From Deinandra increscens subsp. villosa (lineage: Eukaryota > Streptophyta > Magnoliopsida > Asterales > Asteraceae): 64,000 nt of DNA. Positions 46,739 through 57,662 of this stretch are shown here, one piece after another (position 1 is the first letter of the stretch; every line of letters begins with the position of its first letter). The DNA is taken from assembly GCA_039602395.1 (NCBI GenBank), contig JBCNJP010000010.1:89684000-89747999 (forward strand). The letters run 5' to 3'. The notes under the pieces are model-generated. The model made no database searches and was not told the origin of the DNA. It was given only the letters and a program-made list of their open reading frames with translations. Made by a program: the position numbers and the translations under genes.

Positions 46739-47386
46739 TGTCAGGACCGATTTCACATCGAGAATCCCGATCTTGAGCAAGAACGAAGGTGAGATTGGAG
46801 GAGACGGGATGGAGAAGAATCAAAGATAAAACATGACAAGAAATGATAAGATCAAACGATTCATTGATTATTGCTGAATGATTACAACGAACCGAATGAT
46901 TACAAAACTCGTCATAGGAAATCCATGGTCACATTGGGTTGAGCTCAAACCCAATGTGTGACTCTCTCTCTAGAAATGATAGCTCACATCTCTCTAGAAC
47001 ATCCTTATTCATCTTTTATTCATCATTTATCTAATGAGGCTATCCCTTCCTATTTATAGAGAGCCCATGTGCTCACTAGCCCACTAACTAGCTAACACAC
47101 ATAAAATGAGCTAAATACAAATAAACAAATGACATAATTATTATTAATTAAATCAAAGATGATTTAATTAATATGAAGCTTGACTCGCTCGAACCGATCT
47201 TCCGTTGACTTTTACGTTGACCGTTGACCCGAACGGTTGACTTTTCAAGAAAACGTCTTCGGTCCAAACTTGCAAGCCTCGAGCATCACAACCCGCGTCT
47301 CTGAATCAAATCACAATGGATTCTTCAACCGAATTATTCGAGAATAGATTTGATGGCGTCAGTCACACTTATTAAAAGTTCCAACA
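46739..47386 (-). mobile_element. 3' LTR of the LARD-like element
   Basis: 648 bp. It carries a minus-strand TATA box (TATAAATAG, about 47058-47050). Adjacent on the interior side is the minus-strand polypurine tract aagggggaat (47396-47387). Confidence 0.9.
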
Positions 47387-48586
47387 ATTCCCCCTTGACT
47401 GACGCTGTCAAATCTGTCATACTGGTGAAGAACCGCTCTGTCGTGCATCTTCAAAGAATAACTGATAAACCGGAATCTTTCTGTTGTAAAGGTTCCCCCT
47501 TTGAATAAGCTTCTTCTGTTCTTGTTGCTCCAGTTGAGATCCAAGTGCTGCAGTTCACTCGGTTCACACGGTCGGGTACAATACTAAGAATGCTGAACAT
47601 TGGAGTCAAAATCGCAACAAATCGAATCAGATAAACCAATCAAACACTGAAAATGCTCCAACTTCAGATAATCGACCCGATAATCCAAATCCATGAAAGT
47701 TCCCCCTTTTCTCTAGATCCCTCTGAAAACATCCGATGCGGAAGCGGAAAATCAGATGCAGAGAGTGGAACCGTTCCGCTCAGTTCCGAAGAGAAAACGG
47801 TACAAAAATCCTGAAATCGGACAATCTTGCGAAAAACCGGAAGCCGGGTGCTAACAGTTGTGAATGATCCATAAATACTGAACTTGTTCCGCGTGACTGG
47901 GTTGGATGCGAAAATAATGTCAAATCGGTGAAAAACTGAGATCCCGAGCGTAAACGCAGAAATTTATTCATAACCGGAGTCTTCGTAACTTTTGGGTGAA
48001 GAAAATCGAGCTCGGAAAAATATTCCGTGAAGAATATCTGAGTCAAACGGTGCAATTTGGAATGAATCTGAGAAAACCGTCAATTTTATTCAAGTAACGG
48101 CCTTCCGTTAGAGATTTAACGGAATATTCCAATATTTAACTGAGATTCCAGTTAATTCGGTTAGATGACATCAGCGCTGCATCAGCTAAACAACTTGGAG
48201 TGAGACATAACGAAACAGTCACAAACTTAACCGAGAAGCGAAACCAATCCGTCAGTGGTCGTTAGCTAACGTGGTCATGACGTCAACAAAAACTAGAAAC
48301 CCGGTCGAAATATGACGGAATAAATCCATGACCAATAAAATATTTTCACAATTCCGTTGCGGCGTTATCTCGTTAGTCTCGTAAAAAACTGATAAGAAAA
48401 ATGCCCGTATTTAACGAAATAATGCTAAAATACCATTAGTATTAATTAAATCTCAAGAAAAAAACACCATGATCCATCGTTAATTAGAGTGGCATCCAAT
48501 CAGATTTTAGCTTACAGACTGATCCAACGGCTGGAAATAAGTGAGATCCAACGGTGCTAGAGCTGTGATCCGTGGGAAGGGATGCA

Positions 48587-48940
48587 CAGCCAATCAGGCC
48601 TGACAGACACAAAGCCCTTCAACGTCTATTTCAACTGGACGGGGTCCACAGCTTTATCCTTACAGCCAATCACAGTTAGACAGCAAATAAGAGCATTTCA
48701 ACGGTTGTCTCCGAGCGGCTGGGTCCCACGCAGAAATGGCTTCAGCCAATCGCAAGGGACAGCAAAAAGAAACCAGCGCAATCTTAATTCCCTTCTTCAA
48801 CGGATTCTTTAATTTTGTCCAGCCTGGGTCCCACGCCAATTCCTTCCAGCCAATCAAGATTGACAACAGAAAGTCATGTCTAGGGTGCGACAGGCGGACT
48901 AGAGGAAAGAGAAAGACAGATTCCCTTACTGGACCAATGG
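48587..48940. repeat. Diverged tandem repeat with CAGCCAATC motif
   Basis: CAGCCAATC occurs at 48587, 48663, 48743 and 48847, with a related gaccaatgg near 48932; the spacing is about 76-104 bp. Units share 'ttcaacgg' and 'gggtcccacg' words. Confidence 0.65.
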
Positions 48941-49181
48941 GAGAGCGACACGTCGACCAGGTCTGTCACCTTCATCTTCAAACCACCGAAAACCCTAATA
49001 ACAGTCACCGGAGAAACTAAAACCCTCACCGGAAATGCGTATTTCATGCATATCTCTGTGAATACTCGACCAAAGTTAACGATTTTTATGCCAATGAACT
49101 CGTAATCCAAACCTCTACAATCCTGTACGATCAAAAACATCTAAAAATTATTTGAATAAAAAACCCAGTTGTTGAGTTTAA

Positions 49182-49408
49182 CGAGATCGCCAATGATTCG
49201 AGGTCGCCATGACTTATACGAGGTCGCCAAGGTTGGTTCGAGATCGCCAAAGAAAACACGAAACCGCCAAGGCTTATTTGAGATCGCCAACCATGATATC
49301 GCTAAGATGTAAGTCGAGATCGCTAAGAACAGTTTCAGATCGCCAAGACAAACTTCAAGTGATTTCCAGGTCGCCATGAACATCTTCAACAGCTGTGAGA
49401 TCGCCATG
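49182..49408. repeat. Short degenerate repeat GAGATCGCCAA
   Basis: At least ten copies of (g)a(g/t)(a/g)tcgc(c/t)a(a/t) occur at intervals of about 18-30 bases, each followed by variable sequence. The last two share a longer stretch (gccatgaacatcttcaac). Confidence 0.7.
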
Positions 49409-50078
49409 AACATCTTCAACATAACCCAGAAAATTTATGAACACTGACAAATCTGATGCGATGCGATGTCCCAAAATTAGATTAGACCACAGATTCGTGA
49501 ACGATTCGTGAAGATTAGCTATTCATGACAATGTTCTGGCCACAAACAATCCATAAACAGCAGTAAATCAGATCGAATCAGCTACTAAAATCTGGAAAAT
49601 AACCAAGAACATGAAGAACACGCACAAACACCGTCAAGTGTGTGTTTTTCCAGATCTGTCAAAAATGTTGCGAATCAGGCGAAACCGATGCTTCCATTGG
49701 ATCCGGAATGCGTTTTCCATCAAGATTCATACTTTATTTCATCCAAAAACACTGATTTTAGCACCAAAAACTCAGAATCAAAGCTCAAAAAATCTTCAAA
49801 ACCCCAAAAACGGGAAAACTCTAACAGCTTCGTTTTTCTTGCTCAGATCTCGTATTTCTTCACTGATTTGAACATATGGAGCATGAAATCATATCTAAAT
49901 GAACCCAATAACAAGAATCTATCATCAGATTCATCCAGAAATCATCAATCAGCTCCAAAAATAAGAAAAAAATAGAAAAAGTCTCCAAAGTGGGTTTTTC
50001 AATCAGCACCTCATTCAAGCTCAAAATCACAGATTCGAGTGACCAGATTCACGGTGAGATGAATCTGATCGGTACCCG

Positions 50079-50090
50079 CTCTGATACCAT
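50079..50090 (-). other. Primer-binding site of the LARD-like element
   Basis: The minus strand reads TGGTATCAGAGC just inside the 5' LTR end (CTGACA), an exact match to the standard initiator Met tRNA primer site. Confidence 0.9.
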
Positions 50091-50091
50091 T

Positions 50092-50742
50092 TGTCAGGAC
50101 CGATTTCACATCGAGAATCCCGATCTTGAGCAAGAACGAGAGGTGAGATTGAGGAGGAGACGGGATGGAGAAGAATCAAAGATAAAACATGACAAGAAAT
50201 GATAAGATCAAACGATTCATTGATTATTGCTGAATGATTACAACGAACCGAAAGATTACAAAACTCGTCATAGGAAATCCATGGTCACATTGGGTTGAGC
50301 TCAAACCCAATGTGTGACTCTCTCTCTAGAAATGATAGCTCACATCTCTCTAGAACATCCTTATTCATCTTTTATTCATCATTTATCTAATGAGGCTATC
50401 CCTTCCTATTTATAGAGAGCCCATGTGCTCACTAGCCCACTAACTAGCTAACACACATAAAATGAGCTAAATACAAATAAACAAATGACATAATTATTAT
50501 TAATTAAATCAAAGATGATTTAATTAATATGAAGCTTGACTCGCTCGAACCGATCTTCCGTTGACTTTTACGTTGACCGTTGACCCGAACGGTTGACTTT
50601 TCAAGAAAACGTCTTCGGTCCAAACTTGCAAGCCTCGAGCATCACAACCCGCGTCTCTGAATCAAATCACAATGGATTCTTCAACCGAATTATTCGAGAA
50701 TAGATTTGATGGCGTCAGTCACACTTATTAAAAGTTCCAACA
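50092..50742 (-). mobile_element. 5' LTR of the LARD-like element
   Basis: 651 bp, nearly identical to 46739-47386; the visible differences are a couple of small indels near 50150 and a substitution near 50252. It abuts the primer site. Confidence 0.9.
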
Positions 50743-51226
50743 ACAGGGGAGGAGCGCCGGCCAGAGAGTGAAGGTCGCCGGACGCCGGTGGTAGCGCAGG
50801 TCGACTGGCCGAGAAGCAGCAGCAGCAGGCAGGAGAATGGAGGAGCAGGCGAGCAGCCCGAGCAGGGGCGCGACACTGCCTCAGGTCGCCGATTGTATTG
50901 CAGGCCGGAGAATGGAGGTCGCCGGACGCCGGTGGCGGTGGTAGCGCCGGCCGAGAAGCAGGGGCGTCTCTCAATTTCACGCCGGCAGTTTTGGGTTTTG
51001 AGAATTGAGAGGGTAAACGACGTTCTGGATTTCACGAACTTTCAAATGGTTTTTTTTAATTGTTTATTAGCTATTACTATTTTACATAAATCACCCATAA
51101 GTCCTTAATTTTATGTTAACATACCCCTGCACTTATAAATTATGTTATAAAGTGTATAAACTTATTTTTATCTTCGGTTTTAATTATTTAACATTCTTTT
51201 AATCATATTTTCAGGTCGCGCTTTAA
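50743..51226 (-). other. 5' part of the hAT element beyond the LTR insertion
   Basis: It starts with the ACAGG target copy. 50750-50970 is GC-rich with a duplicated 'gtcgccggacgccggtgg' block. Then AT-rich sequence runs to the third gap. This is probably the transposase 5' UTR and promoter side. The frames here are low-complexity. Confidence 0.45.
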
Positions 51227-51726
51227 NNNNNNNNNNNNNNNNNNNNNNNNNNNNNNNNNNNNNNNNNNNNNNNNNNNNNNNNNNNNNNNNNNNNNNNNNN
51301 NNNNNNNNNNNNNNNNNNNNNNNNNNNNNNNNNNNNNNNNNNNNNNNNNNNNNNNNNNNNNNNNNNNNNNNNNNNNNNNNNNNNNNNNNNNNNNNNNNNN
51401 NNNNNNNNNNNNNNNNNNNNNNNNNNNNNNNNNNNNNNNNNNNNNNNNNNNNNNNNNNNNNNNNNNNNNNNNNNNNNNNNNNNNNNNNNNNNNNNNNNNN
51501 NNNNNNNNNNNNNNNNNNNNNNNNNNNNNNNNNNNNNNNNNNNNNNNNNNNNNNNNNNNNNNNNNNNNNNNNNNNNNNNNNNNNNNNNNNNNNNNNNNNN
51601 NNNNNNNNNNNNNNNNNNNNNNNNNNNNNNNNNNNNNNNNNNNNNNNNNNNNNNNNNNNNNNNNNNNNNNNNNNNNNNNNNNNNNNNNNNNNNNNNNNNN
51701 NNNNNNNNNNNNNNNNNNNNNNNNNN
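51227..51726. other. Assembly gap (500 N)
   Basis: Exactly 500 N between the hAT 5' region and the fold-back region. Confidence 1.
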
Positions 51727-54700
51727 ACGGTACACAGTTTCTCTCTCTATTCTAAACCTTGGTTAAGATATTTCAAAATCGTATCCCCCAAAAAAATCAC
51801 CCGATATTATCCCATTAAAGAGGCGATCGAGGAGTTCATAACCTAGGGTTTTTTTTGGATCGGGCAAGGAGAAGAGAAATTGGCGTTCGCGAGGTGTCGA
51901 CGGAGACTGTATACTGCTGTAATACCACGGTTATCGGAAACAACGACTGGAATTGTTACAGTGACTTCATAATCAAAGGTACGCTGACGGCGAATGTTAC
52001 ATACTGTAACCATATTGTGTATTTGTCTTTGACATTGGCTTATCTGTGAATGATTTTAAAAAAGATAGGTTATTTGGGTACGATCTTTCACATGCATCTT
52101 CAGTTGCTTTCAGCAAGACTGGTTTCTTTTGTCTTTGGTACATTAACTACAGTATTGCGCCTGGAATTTTATATAAGATGAGTGCACATAGTTCATTATT
52201 TGATTACCCTAGTTCGTGTTTTCCTAATAGCAATAGCATTGTAATAGTTACAGTAATGTAATTGTTGGTGTAAGTATTACATTGTTGTATGATGACAAGA
52301 GTAGACTGTTGTAACTACAACAACATGTTTGATTATACCATTTTTTTAGTTGGTTGTAACTGTTAAAGTATAGGTACATTACTGTAATAGTTACAGTAAT
52401 GTAATTGTTGTTTATACCATTTCGCAATTACAGTAACGTATAAATCATGGTTAATTTGATGTCTATAGTTATTATAATGATAAACAGAATGGTTTATTAC
52501 GTTTATGTAATTATAAAAACAAGTACTGTATTGCAGCTGATCTATGTAGACTCGACTGAGTGTGATGTAGTGAAAAAAATTGTCAAGGAGTTGATACCAG
52601 TTATTGAGGAGAAGACCAACTCTGAAACTGAAAGAGTTGAAGCAGGTTGTGTTGTGAGAAATATACCGAAATTGGTTAAAGAAGTTGTGGTAAGAAATTG
52701 TTATTGTTAGTTTCGTAACATTTACGTAGCAAACATAACAAAATTTTGGTAAATGTTTATGTGTAGATGGCCATATATAACCAGGGATTTGTAAATGAAG
52801 ATGTAATGAAGGCACAGAGTGTAACGGTTACATAGCAAACATAGTTGTAAAATAAAAGTACTTACTTAGTTAGTAAATAAAATATGTTACAACTCTTACA
52901 ACAACATAATATATAAACGGTTACACTGATGTAACGATGAATTAAAATACTATTTTAAAATCACGTGATTTACAAGATTTACAACGAAACTAAAAAAATA
53001 AAAGCACTTACTTAGCAAACATAGTTGTAAAATAAAAGTACTTTGAAAGAGTTGAAGAAGGTTGTGTTATGAGAGATATACCGAAATTGGTTAAAGAAGC
53101 TGTGGTAAGAAAATGTTATTGTTAGTTTCGTAACATTTACATAGCAAACATAGTTGTAACAAAATTTTGGTAAATGTTTATGTGTAGGTGGCCATATATA
53201 ACCAGAGATTTGTAAATGAAGATGTAATGAAGGCACAGAGTGTAACAGCCCGTGTTCAAGTGGTATGTTACATACTTCGTATATCTAATATTATTAGGTG
53301 ATAGAAAATAATAATATTCAATAGGTTTGTTTAAAAAAAATCGCTCTACACAAATGGTATATAATAAATTGCTATTACAATATATTACAATATTGTAATG
53401 ATTAGGACGTGATAATATTATCTTGTACGAACAGTCTCCCTGCATGATAAATTTACAAAACTGAAATAGATGTCAATGGTTAATTACATGTTGATTTTGT
53501 TGGAATTATTGTTGTAATGTATTACAGAACTGTAATACAAACTTAGTTACAACTATCGCGTTCTTTAATTTCTCCTCCTTGAACTTGGTCTTCAATCGCC
53601 ATGTATAAACGGACGTGACTGATTATCGATAATGGGTATGAATGGAGGAGAAAACTCTAAGAACGTGGGATGAAACAGTCGCCGGAGAAACGTACGATTG
53701 GAAAAGAACGTGATATTAGGTTGAGATTCCTACAAATCTTCAAATTGGTTAATTAGAATTGAAATTTGAAAAAAGTTTACTAAAATAGTTTAGGTAAAGT
53801 TACCTTAATACCCTTGCAATAAAAGAAAATATAAAAATTAAAGGAAAAGATGTGATTGGTGGAAAAGGTTTTCCAGTTTTCCAATACTTAAATGTTTTTC
53901 CAATTGAAGATTTGTAGGAATCTCAACCTAATATCACGTTCTTTTCCAATCGTACGTTTCTCCGGCGACTATTTCATCCCATGTTCTTAGAGTTTTCTCC
54001 TCCATTCATACCCATTATCGATAATCAGTCACGTCCATTCATACATGGTGATTGAAGACCAAATTCAAGGAGGAGAAATTAAAGAACGCGATAGTATGGT
54101 GTCCTATCAATCTGCTTCCAGTCAAGATCACGAATCCATAGATGGTGTAGAATCATTCGATACAAAGTTATGAAGATTCCAGTCAAGAACACGAATCTAA
54201 TACTGAACACGATATAGATGAAAGGAATGAAACTAATTCCGATCAGGGTTCATCTCTTGTGATTGCTAACGAAGATAGTACTGTACCAATTTCTACACCT
54301 GTCAAGAGAAACAGTTTAGATCGTGTGCTTGAACCCGCAGACACTTCTGGAGTTAATCACGAAGGTATGAGTATCTTACAAATAGTTGTTACAGCGATGT
54401 AATAGTGTATCCTCATCAGATATAGTATATTAGAATTGTTCATCGTTATTTCACTATAACGATGGATTTTTCATATTTTTTAGTTTCGTTGTAAATCTTA
54501 TAAATCACGTGATTTTAAAATAGTATTTTAATTTATCGTTACATCACTGTAACCGTTTATATATTATGTTGTAGTAAGAGCTGTAACATATTTTATTTAC
54601 TAACTAAGTAAGTACTTTTATTTTACAACTATGTTTGCTATGTAAATGTTACACTCTGTGCGTTCATTACAGCAATAATTCCAACAAAATCAACATGTAA

Positions 54701-55480
54701 TTAACCATCGACATTTATTTCAGTTATGTAAATATATCATGCAGGGAGACTGTTCGTACAAGATAATATTATCACGTCCTAATCATTACAATATTGTAAT
54801 ATATTGTAATAGCTATTTATTATATACCATTTGTGTAAAGTGACTTTTTTTTTAAACAAACCTATTGAATATTATTATTTTCTATCACCTAATAATATTA
54901 GATATACGAAGTATGTAACATACCACTTGAACACGGGCCGTTACACTCTGTGCCTTCATTACATCTTCATTTACAAATCCCTGGTTATATATGGCCACCT
55001 ACACATAAACATTTACCAAAATTTTGTTACAACTATGTTTGCTATGTAAATGTTACGAAACTAACAATAACATTTTCTTACCACAGCTTCTTTAACCAAT
55101 TTCGCTATATCTCTCACAACACAACCTGCTTCAACTCTTTCAGTTTCAGATTTGGTCTTCTCAATTTGAAGATTTGTAGGAATCTCAACCTAATATCACG
55201 TTCTTTTCCAATCGTACGTTTCTCCGGCGACTGTTTCATCCCACGTTCTTAGAGTTTTCTCCTCCATTCATACCCATTATCTTCTACACCTGTCAAGAGA
55301 AACAGTTTAGATCGTGTGCTTGAACCCGCAGACACTTCTGGAGTTAATCACGAAGGTATGCGTATCTTACAAATAATTGTTACAGCGATGTAATAGTGTA
55401 TCCTCATCAGATATAGTATATTAGAATTGTTCATCGTTATTTCACTGTAACGATGGAATCTTGTAACTCTTCAAATTGGT
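51727..55480. repeat. Complex fold-back region with exon-like fragments
   Basis: The left part (about 52800-53770) recurs inverted and rearranged in the right part (about 53890-55260). Examples are 'gattatcgataatgggtatg' near 53620 with its inverse near 54010, and 'aaatcacgtgatttacaag' near 52968 with its inverse near 54495. The inversion axis is near 53830. A block ('gattctcc...cccacgttcttagagttttc' type, about 53925-54010) also occurs a third time at 55180-55270. Exon-like bits include ECDVVKKIVKELIPVIEEK (52560-52615) and STPVKRNSLDRVLEPADTS (about 54295-54350, repeated near 55280). No family is recognised. Confidence 0.6.
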
Positions 55481-55522
55481 TAACCAGGTTTTCCAGAAAA
55501 AAGGGTTTTCTACGGATCCCTA

Positions 55523-55524
<2 letters not shown>

Positions 55525-55574
<50 letters not shown>
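55525..55574. repeat. (AT)n microsatellite
   Basis: An uninterrupted AT run of about 50 bases at the right edge of the fold-back region. Confidence 0.95.
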
Positions 55575-55576
<2 letters not shown>

Positions 55577-56058
55577 TTCACTATTTTGCACTTTAGCCCC
55601 TCAAACTTTGCAATACTTATTATTTTATGCCATGAATCATGTTAGGACATATTTTTACTATATTCTAAGCCTTGAAATACTTATGATGATTATAAACACG
55701 TATAATATCTGTTATATTTATAACTTTACATAAATTACGCTTTTAGCCCTTTTATTTTCTAGTTAACCATTGAGTATGCAATTCTTCACGAACGTATATA
55801 TTTACTAAACATTTATAAAATATATATGTACTAACATCTTGTCATGATGATTTCAAGCATGTATACTTATATTTTAAACACGTATACGAGACGTAATCAT
55901 TCATGTCTCGCCATTTCTAAACCCATTTATCACTTTTATCATATAAACACGTGTTTATGCATATAATATCATTTCCTAACACGTATTTATTATAAGGACA
56001 TATATGTAAACATATTAAGATACGTAGTTACCTAGACGCGAATATCGGGGTGTTACAT
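55575..56058 (-). mobile_element. LTR-like fragment ending CGGGGTGTTACA
   Basis: On the minus strand the sequence opens TGTAACACCCCGATATTCG, a common plant gypsy LTR start, precisely where the copia leader sequence of the next element is broken. The left limit is not defined. Confidence 0.5.
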
Positions 56059-56349
56059 TAACAACCCAAAAGTTGCGAGTAAATTAATAATTGTATTAAT
56101 TTCGCTTATTGTAAATATATATATTTGGTCGATTAGATCCACCAAAATAATGCAATAATTATTGTTCATTTGTTTTTATTTAATTACGTGTATTCAGCTT
56201 GACCTAATTTATTGAAATTGCGTGGATTGATTATCCTTATTTTTCTATTTGGTTTTGACCCATGTTTTGGCCCAATAGGGTTTTCGGTTGGCCCAGTGTT
56301 TTTGGGTTCAAAGTTGTAATAGATAGATTTAAATTTGTTTAATATTTCT

Positions 56350-56665
56350 ATTTTGAGAACTTTCCCGAAATAGCAAATTCCCAATTTGGCAAGTCTCTGA
56401 TTCGGACGCGTTCCCAAATTTGACAACTTTCCCAATTTAGTAACTTTCCAATTTTGGCAGTTTCCTGATTTAGTAAGTTTCTAGTTTTGGAAAGTTTCCA
56501 ACTTTAAAAAGTTTGCTATTTTGGCTCGTGCTTTGAAATTCGGAAACTTTCCCGTTTTGGCAATTTCCCGATTTGGCAGGTTTCCAAAAATTATAACTTC
56601 CCAAATCTGGTAGGTTTCTAGAAATGAAAACTTTCCATATTTGGCAGTTTTCCCAAATGAGAGTT
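56350..56665 (+). repeat. Degenerate repeat of 'tttcccaatttggcaa' type
   Basis: About fifteen loosely related units of roughly 18-22 bases occur, each with (a)actttcc(c)aat/gatt-ttggca-like words. The corresponding stretch is absent from the minus-strand leader copy. Confidence 0.7.
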
Positions 56666-56786
56666 TCACAACCCGAATACCTGAAGACTAATCAAGTTCA
56701 AGAAGAGTCTTGAAGCTAGTGGGAGCCAAAGAAGACAACTGATTTCGTTTTCATCCTTGTGTGTTGTTTTGTCCCTAGACCTAATT

Positions 56787-56814
56787 TGGTATTGCTAAGA
56801 GGCTCTAGCAATAC
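56787..56814 (+). ncRNA. Leader hairpin, family 2, plus-strand copy
   Basis: GGTATTGCTA-agaggctc-TAGCAATACC: a perfect 10-bp stem with an 8-base loop. The loop ends aggctc, as in the relative at 37191-37164. Confidence 0.7.
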
Positions 56815-57234
56815 CGAAACCCTAATATTGCCGAATACATGTGTATGAATTGTGGTTTTGTTGTTTACTTTATTTAACCAACTAAAACACATTATTTTTT
56901 TTAAATGAGTTTAAAAGATTTTTCAATCGAAAGATAAAAGAGATTTAAAATTATGTATTTTAAATCAATAAATATATATAACCGGTTAAAGAGTTTTCGA
57001 AATTTATGAAATTTATAAACTCTAAAAGCTAGTTTGCTTTTATTTGGTTATGTATGCTTCGCGACAACATAGTCATTTAATTAGGGTATTTAGTTTGACT
57101 GTCTCGAGCGATGATAGGGTTTGCGATAGATAATCACCAACTAAAAGCAGATTAAGTAACCCTCTTTGGTAAGTCTAGAAATTAATAGCTTATGGCGTCC
57201 CAGGTCAAGCCTAACTTGGACTACATTTACCGAA

Positions 57235-57399
57235 ATGTCAGTATTGGAGCCTTCAGCACCGTACTTGGCATGTAGGGCGTATTCTTAGGTGTAACTATTG
57301 GAGCCTTCAGCACCGTATTTGTACATGTGGCCACCTCGGATAACTATTCCTCTAGTTGCGAGCAATTGCGTTATTGGAGCCTTCAGCACCGTAACGTAA
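57235..57399 (+). ncRNA. Three-hairpin RNA array, family 2, plus-strand copy
   Basis: The core TTGGAGCCTTCAGCACCG occurs three times, in hairpins at 57235-57271, 57290-57325 and 57366-57399. The outer stems all differ: atgtcagta/tacttggcat, tgtaacta/tatttgtaca, and ttgcgtta/taacgtaa (eight pairs with one G-T). The inner pairing GGAGC/GCACC has an A-A mismatch, matching the minus-strand family. Confidence 0.7.
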
Positions 57400-57662
57400 A
57401 TGTCTGTAAATAGGGTGGGCATAGATGAGGCTAAACGTATCGCATAAAAACATTTGATGTTATTACGGCCTCATAAACCGGTATTGTGACTGGTCCTAAC
57501 AAATGACAATTGTTGTCTGTCTATTTATTTAATTACTATTGATTGCATGCTACAGCTGCTTTTAGTAATTAAGTTAGATGGAATCCCATCCTTTATTCAA
57601 TTAGAACTTACCATAATTGAATTTAGGCTAAACATCGAAAATACTAAAATATAATTGTCTAA

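Larger units (their letters stand above)
47387..50078 (-). other. Non-coding interior of the LARD-like element
   Basis: No frame has a recognisable retroelement domain. Two repeat zones stand out: CAGCCAATC motifs at 48587-48940 and GAGATCGCCAA motifs at 49182-49408. The remainder is unstructured by eye. Confidence 0.7.
46739..50742 (-). mobile_element. Non-autonomous LTR retrotransposon (LARD-like), 4.0 kb
   Basis: Perfect 5-bp target duplication ACAGG at 46734-46738 and 50743-50747. The LTRs 46739-47386 and 50092-50742 are nearly identical, with only a few differences seen by eye, so the insertion is young. On the minus strand the LTR opens TGTTGGAACTTT and closes GGTCCTGACA. The primer site and polypurine tract are in the right places. 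The 2.7 kb interior has no retroviral coding sequence, so it must have been moved by another element's proteins. Confidence 0.92.
44353..51226 (-). mobile_element. hAT transposon, interrupted by an LTR retrotransposon
   Basis: The left end CAGTGGCGGATCCAG at 44353 is of hAT type. The minus-strand transposase follows from 46503 down to 44471. The 5' portion of the element is split at 46738/50743 by a 4 kb LTR element and continues to the third gap. The other terminus was not seen and may lie in the gap. Confidence 0.65.
56059..57662 (+). other. Leader of a plus-strand copia element (family 2)
   Basis: Homologous and collinear with the minus-strand leader at 36340-37674. It contains, in order: a degenerate 'ttcccaatttggcaa' repeat zone (56350-56665), a 10-bp hairpin (56787-56814), the three-hairpin array (57235-57399), and the 'gatgaggctaaacgtatcgc' segment near 57425. 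It leads into gag at 57663. Its LTR and primer site are missing, cut off by the insertion ending at 56058. Confidence 0.65.
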
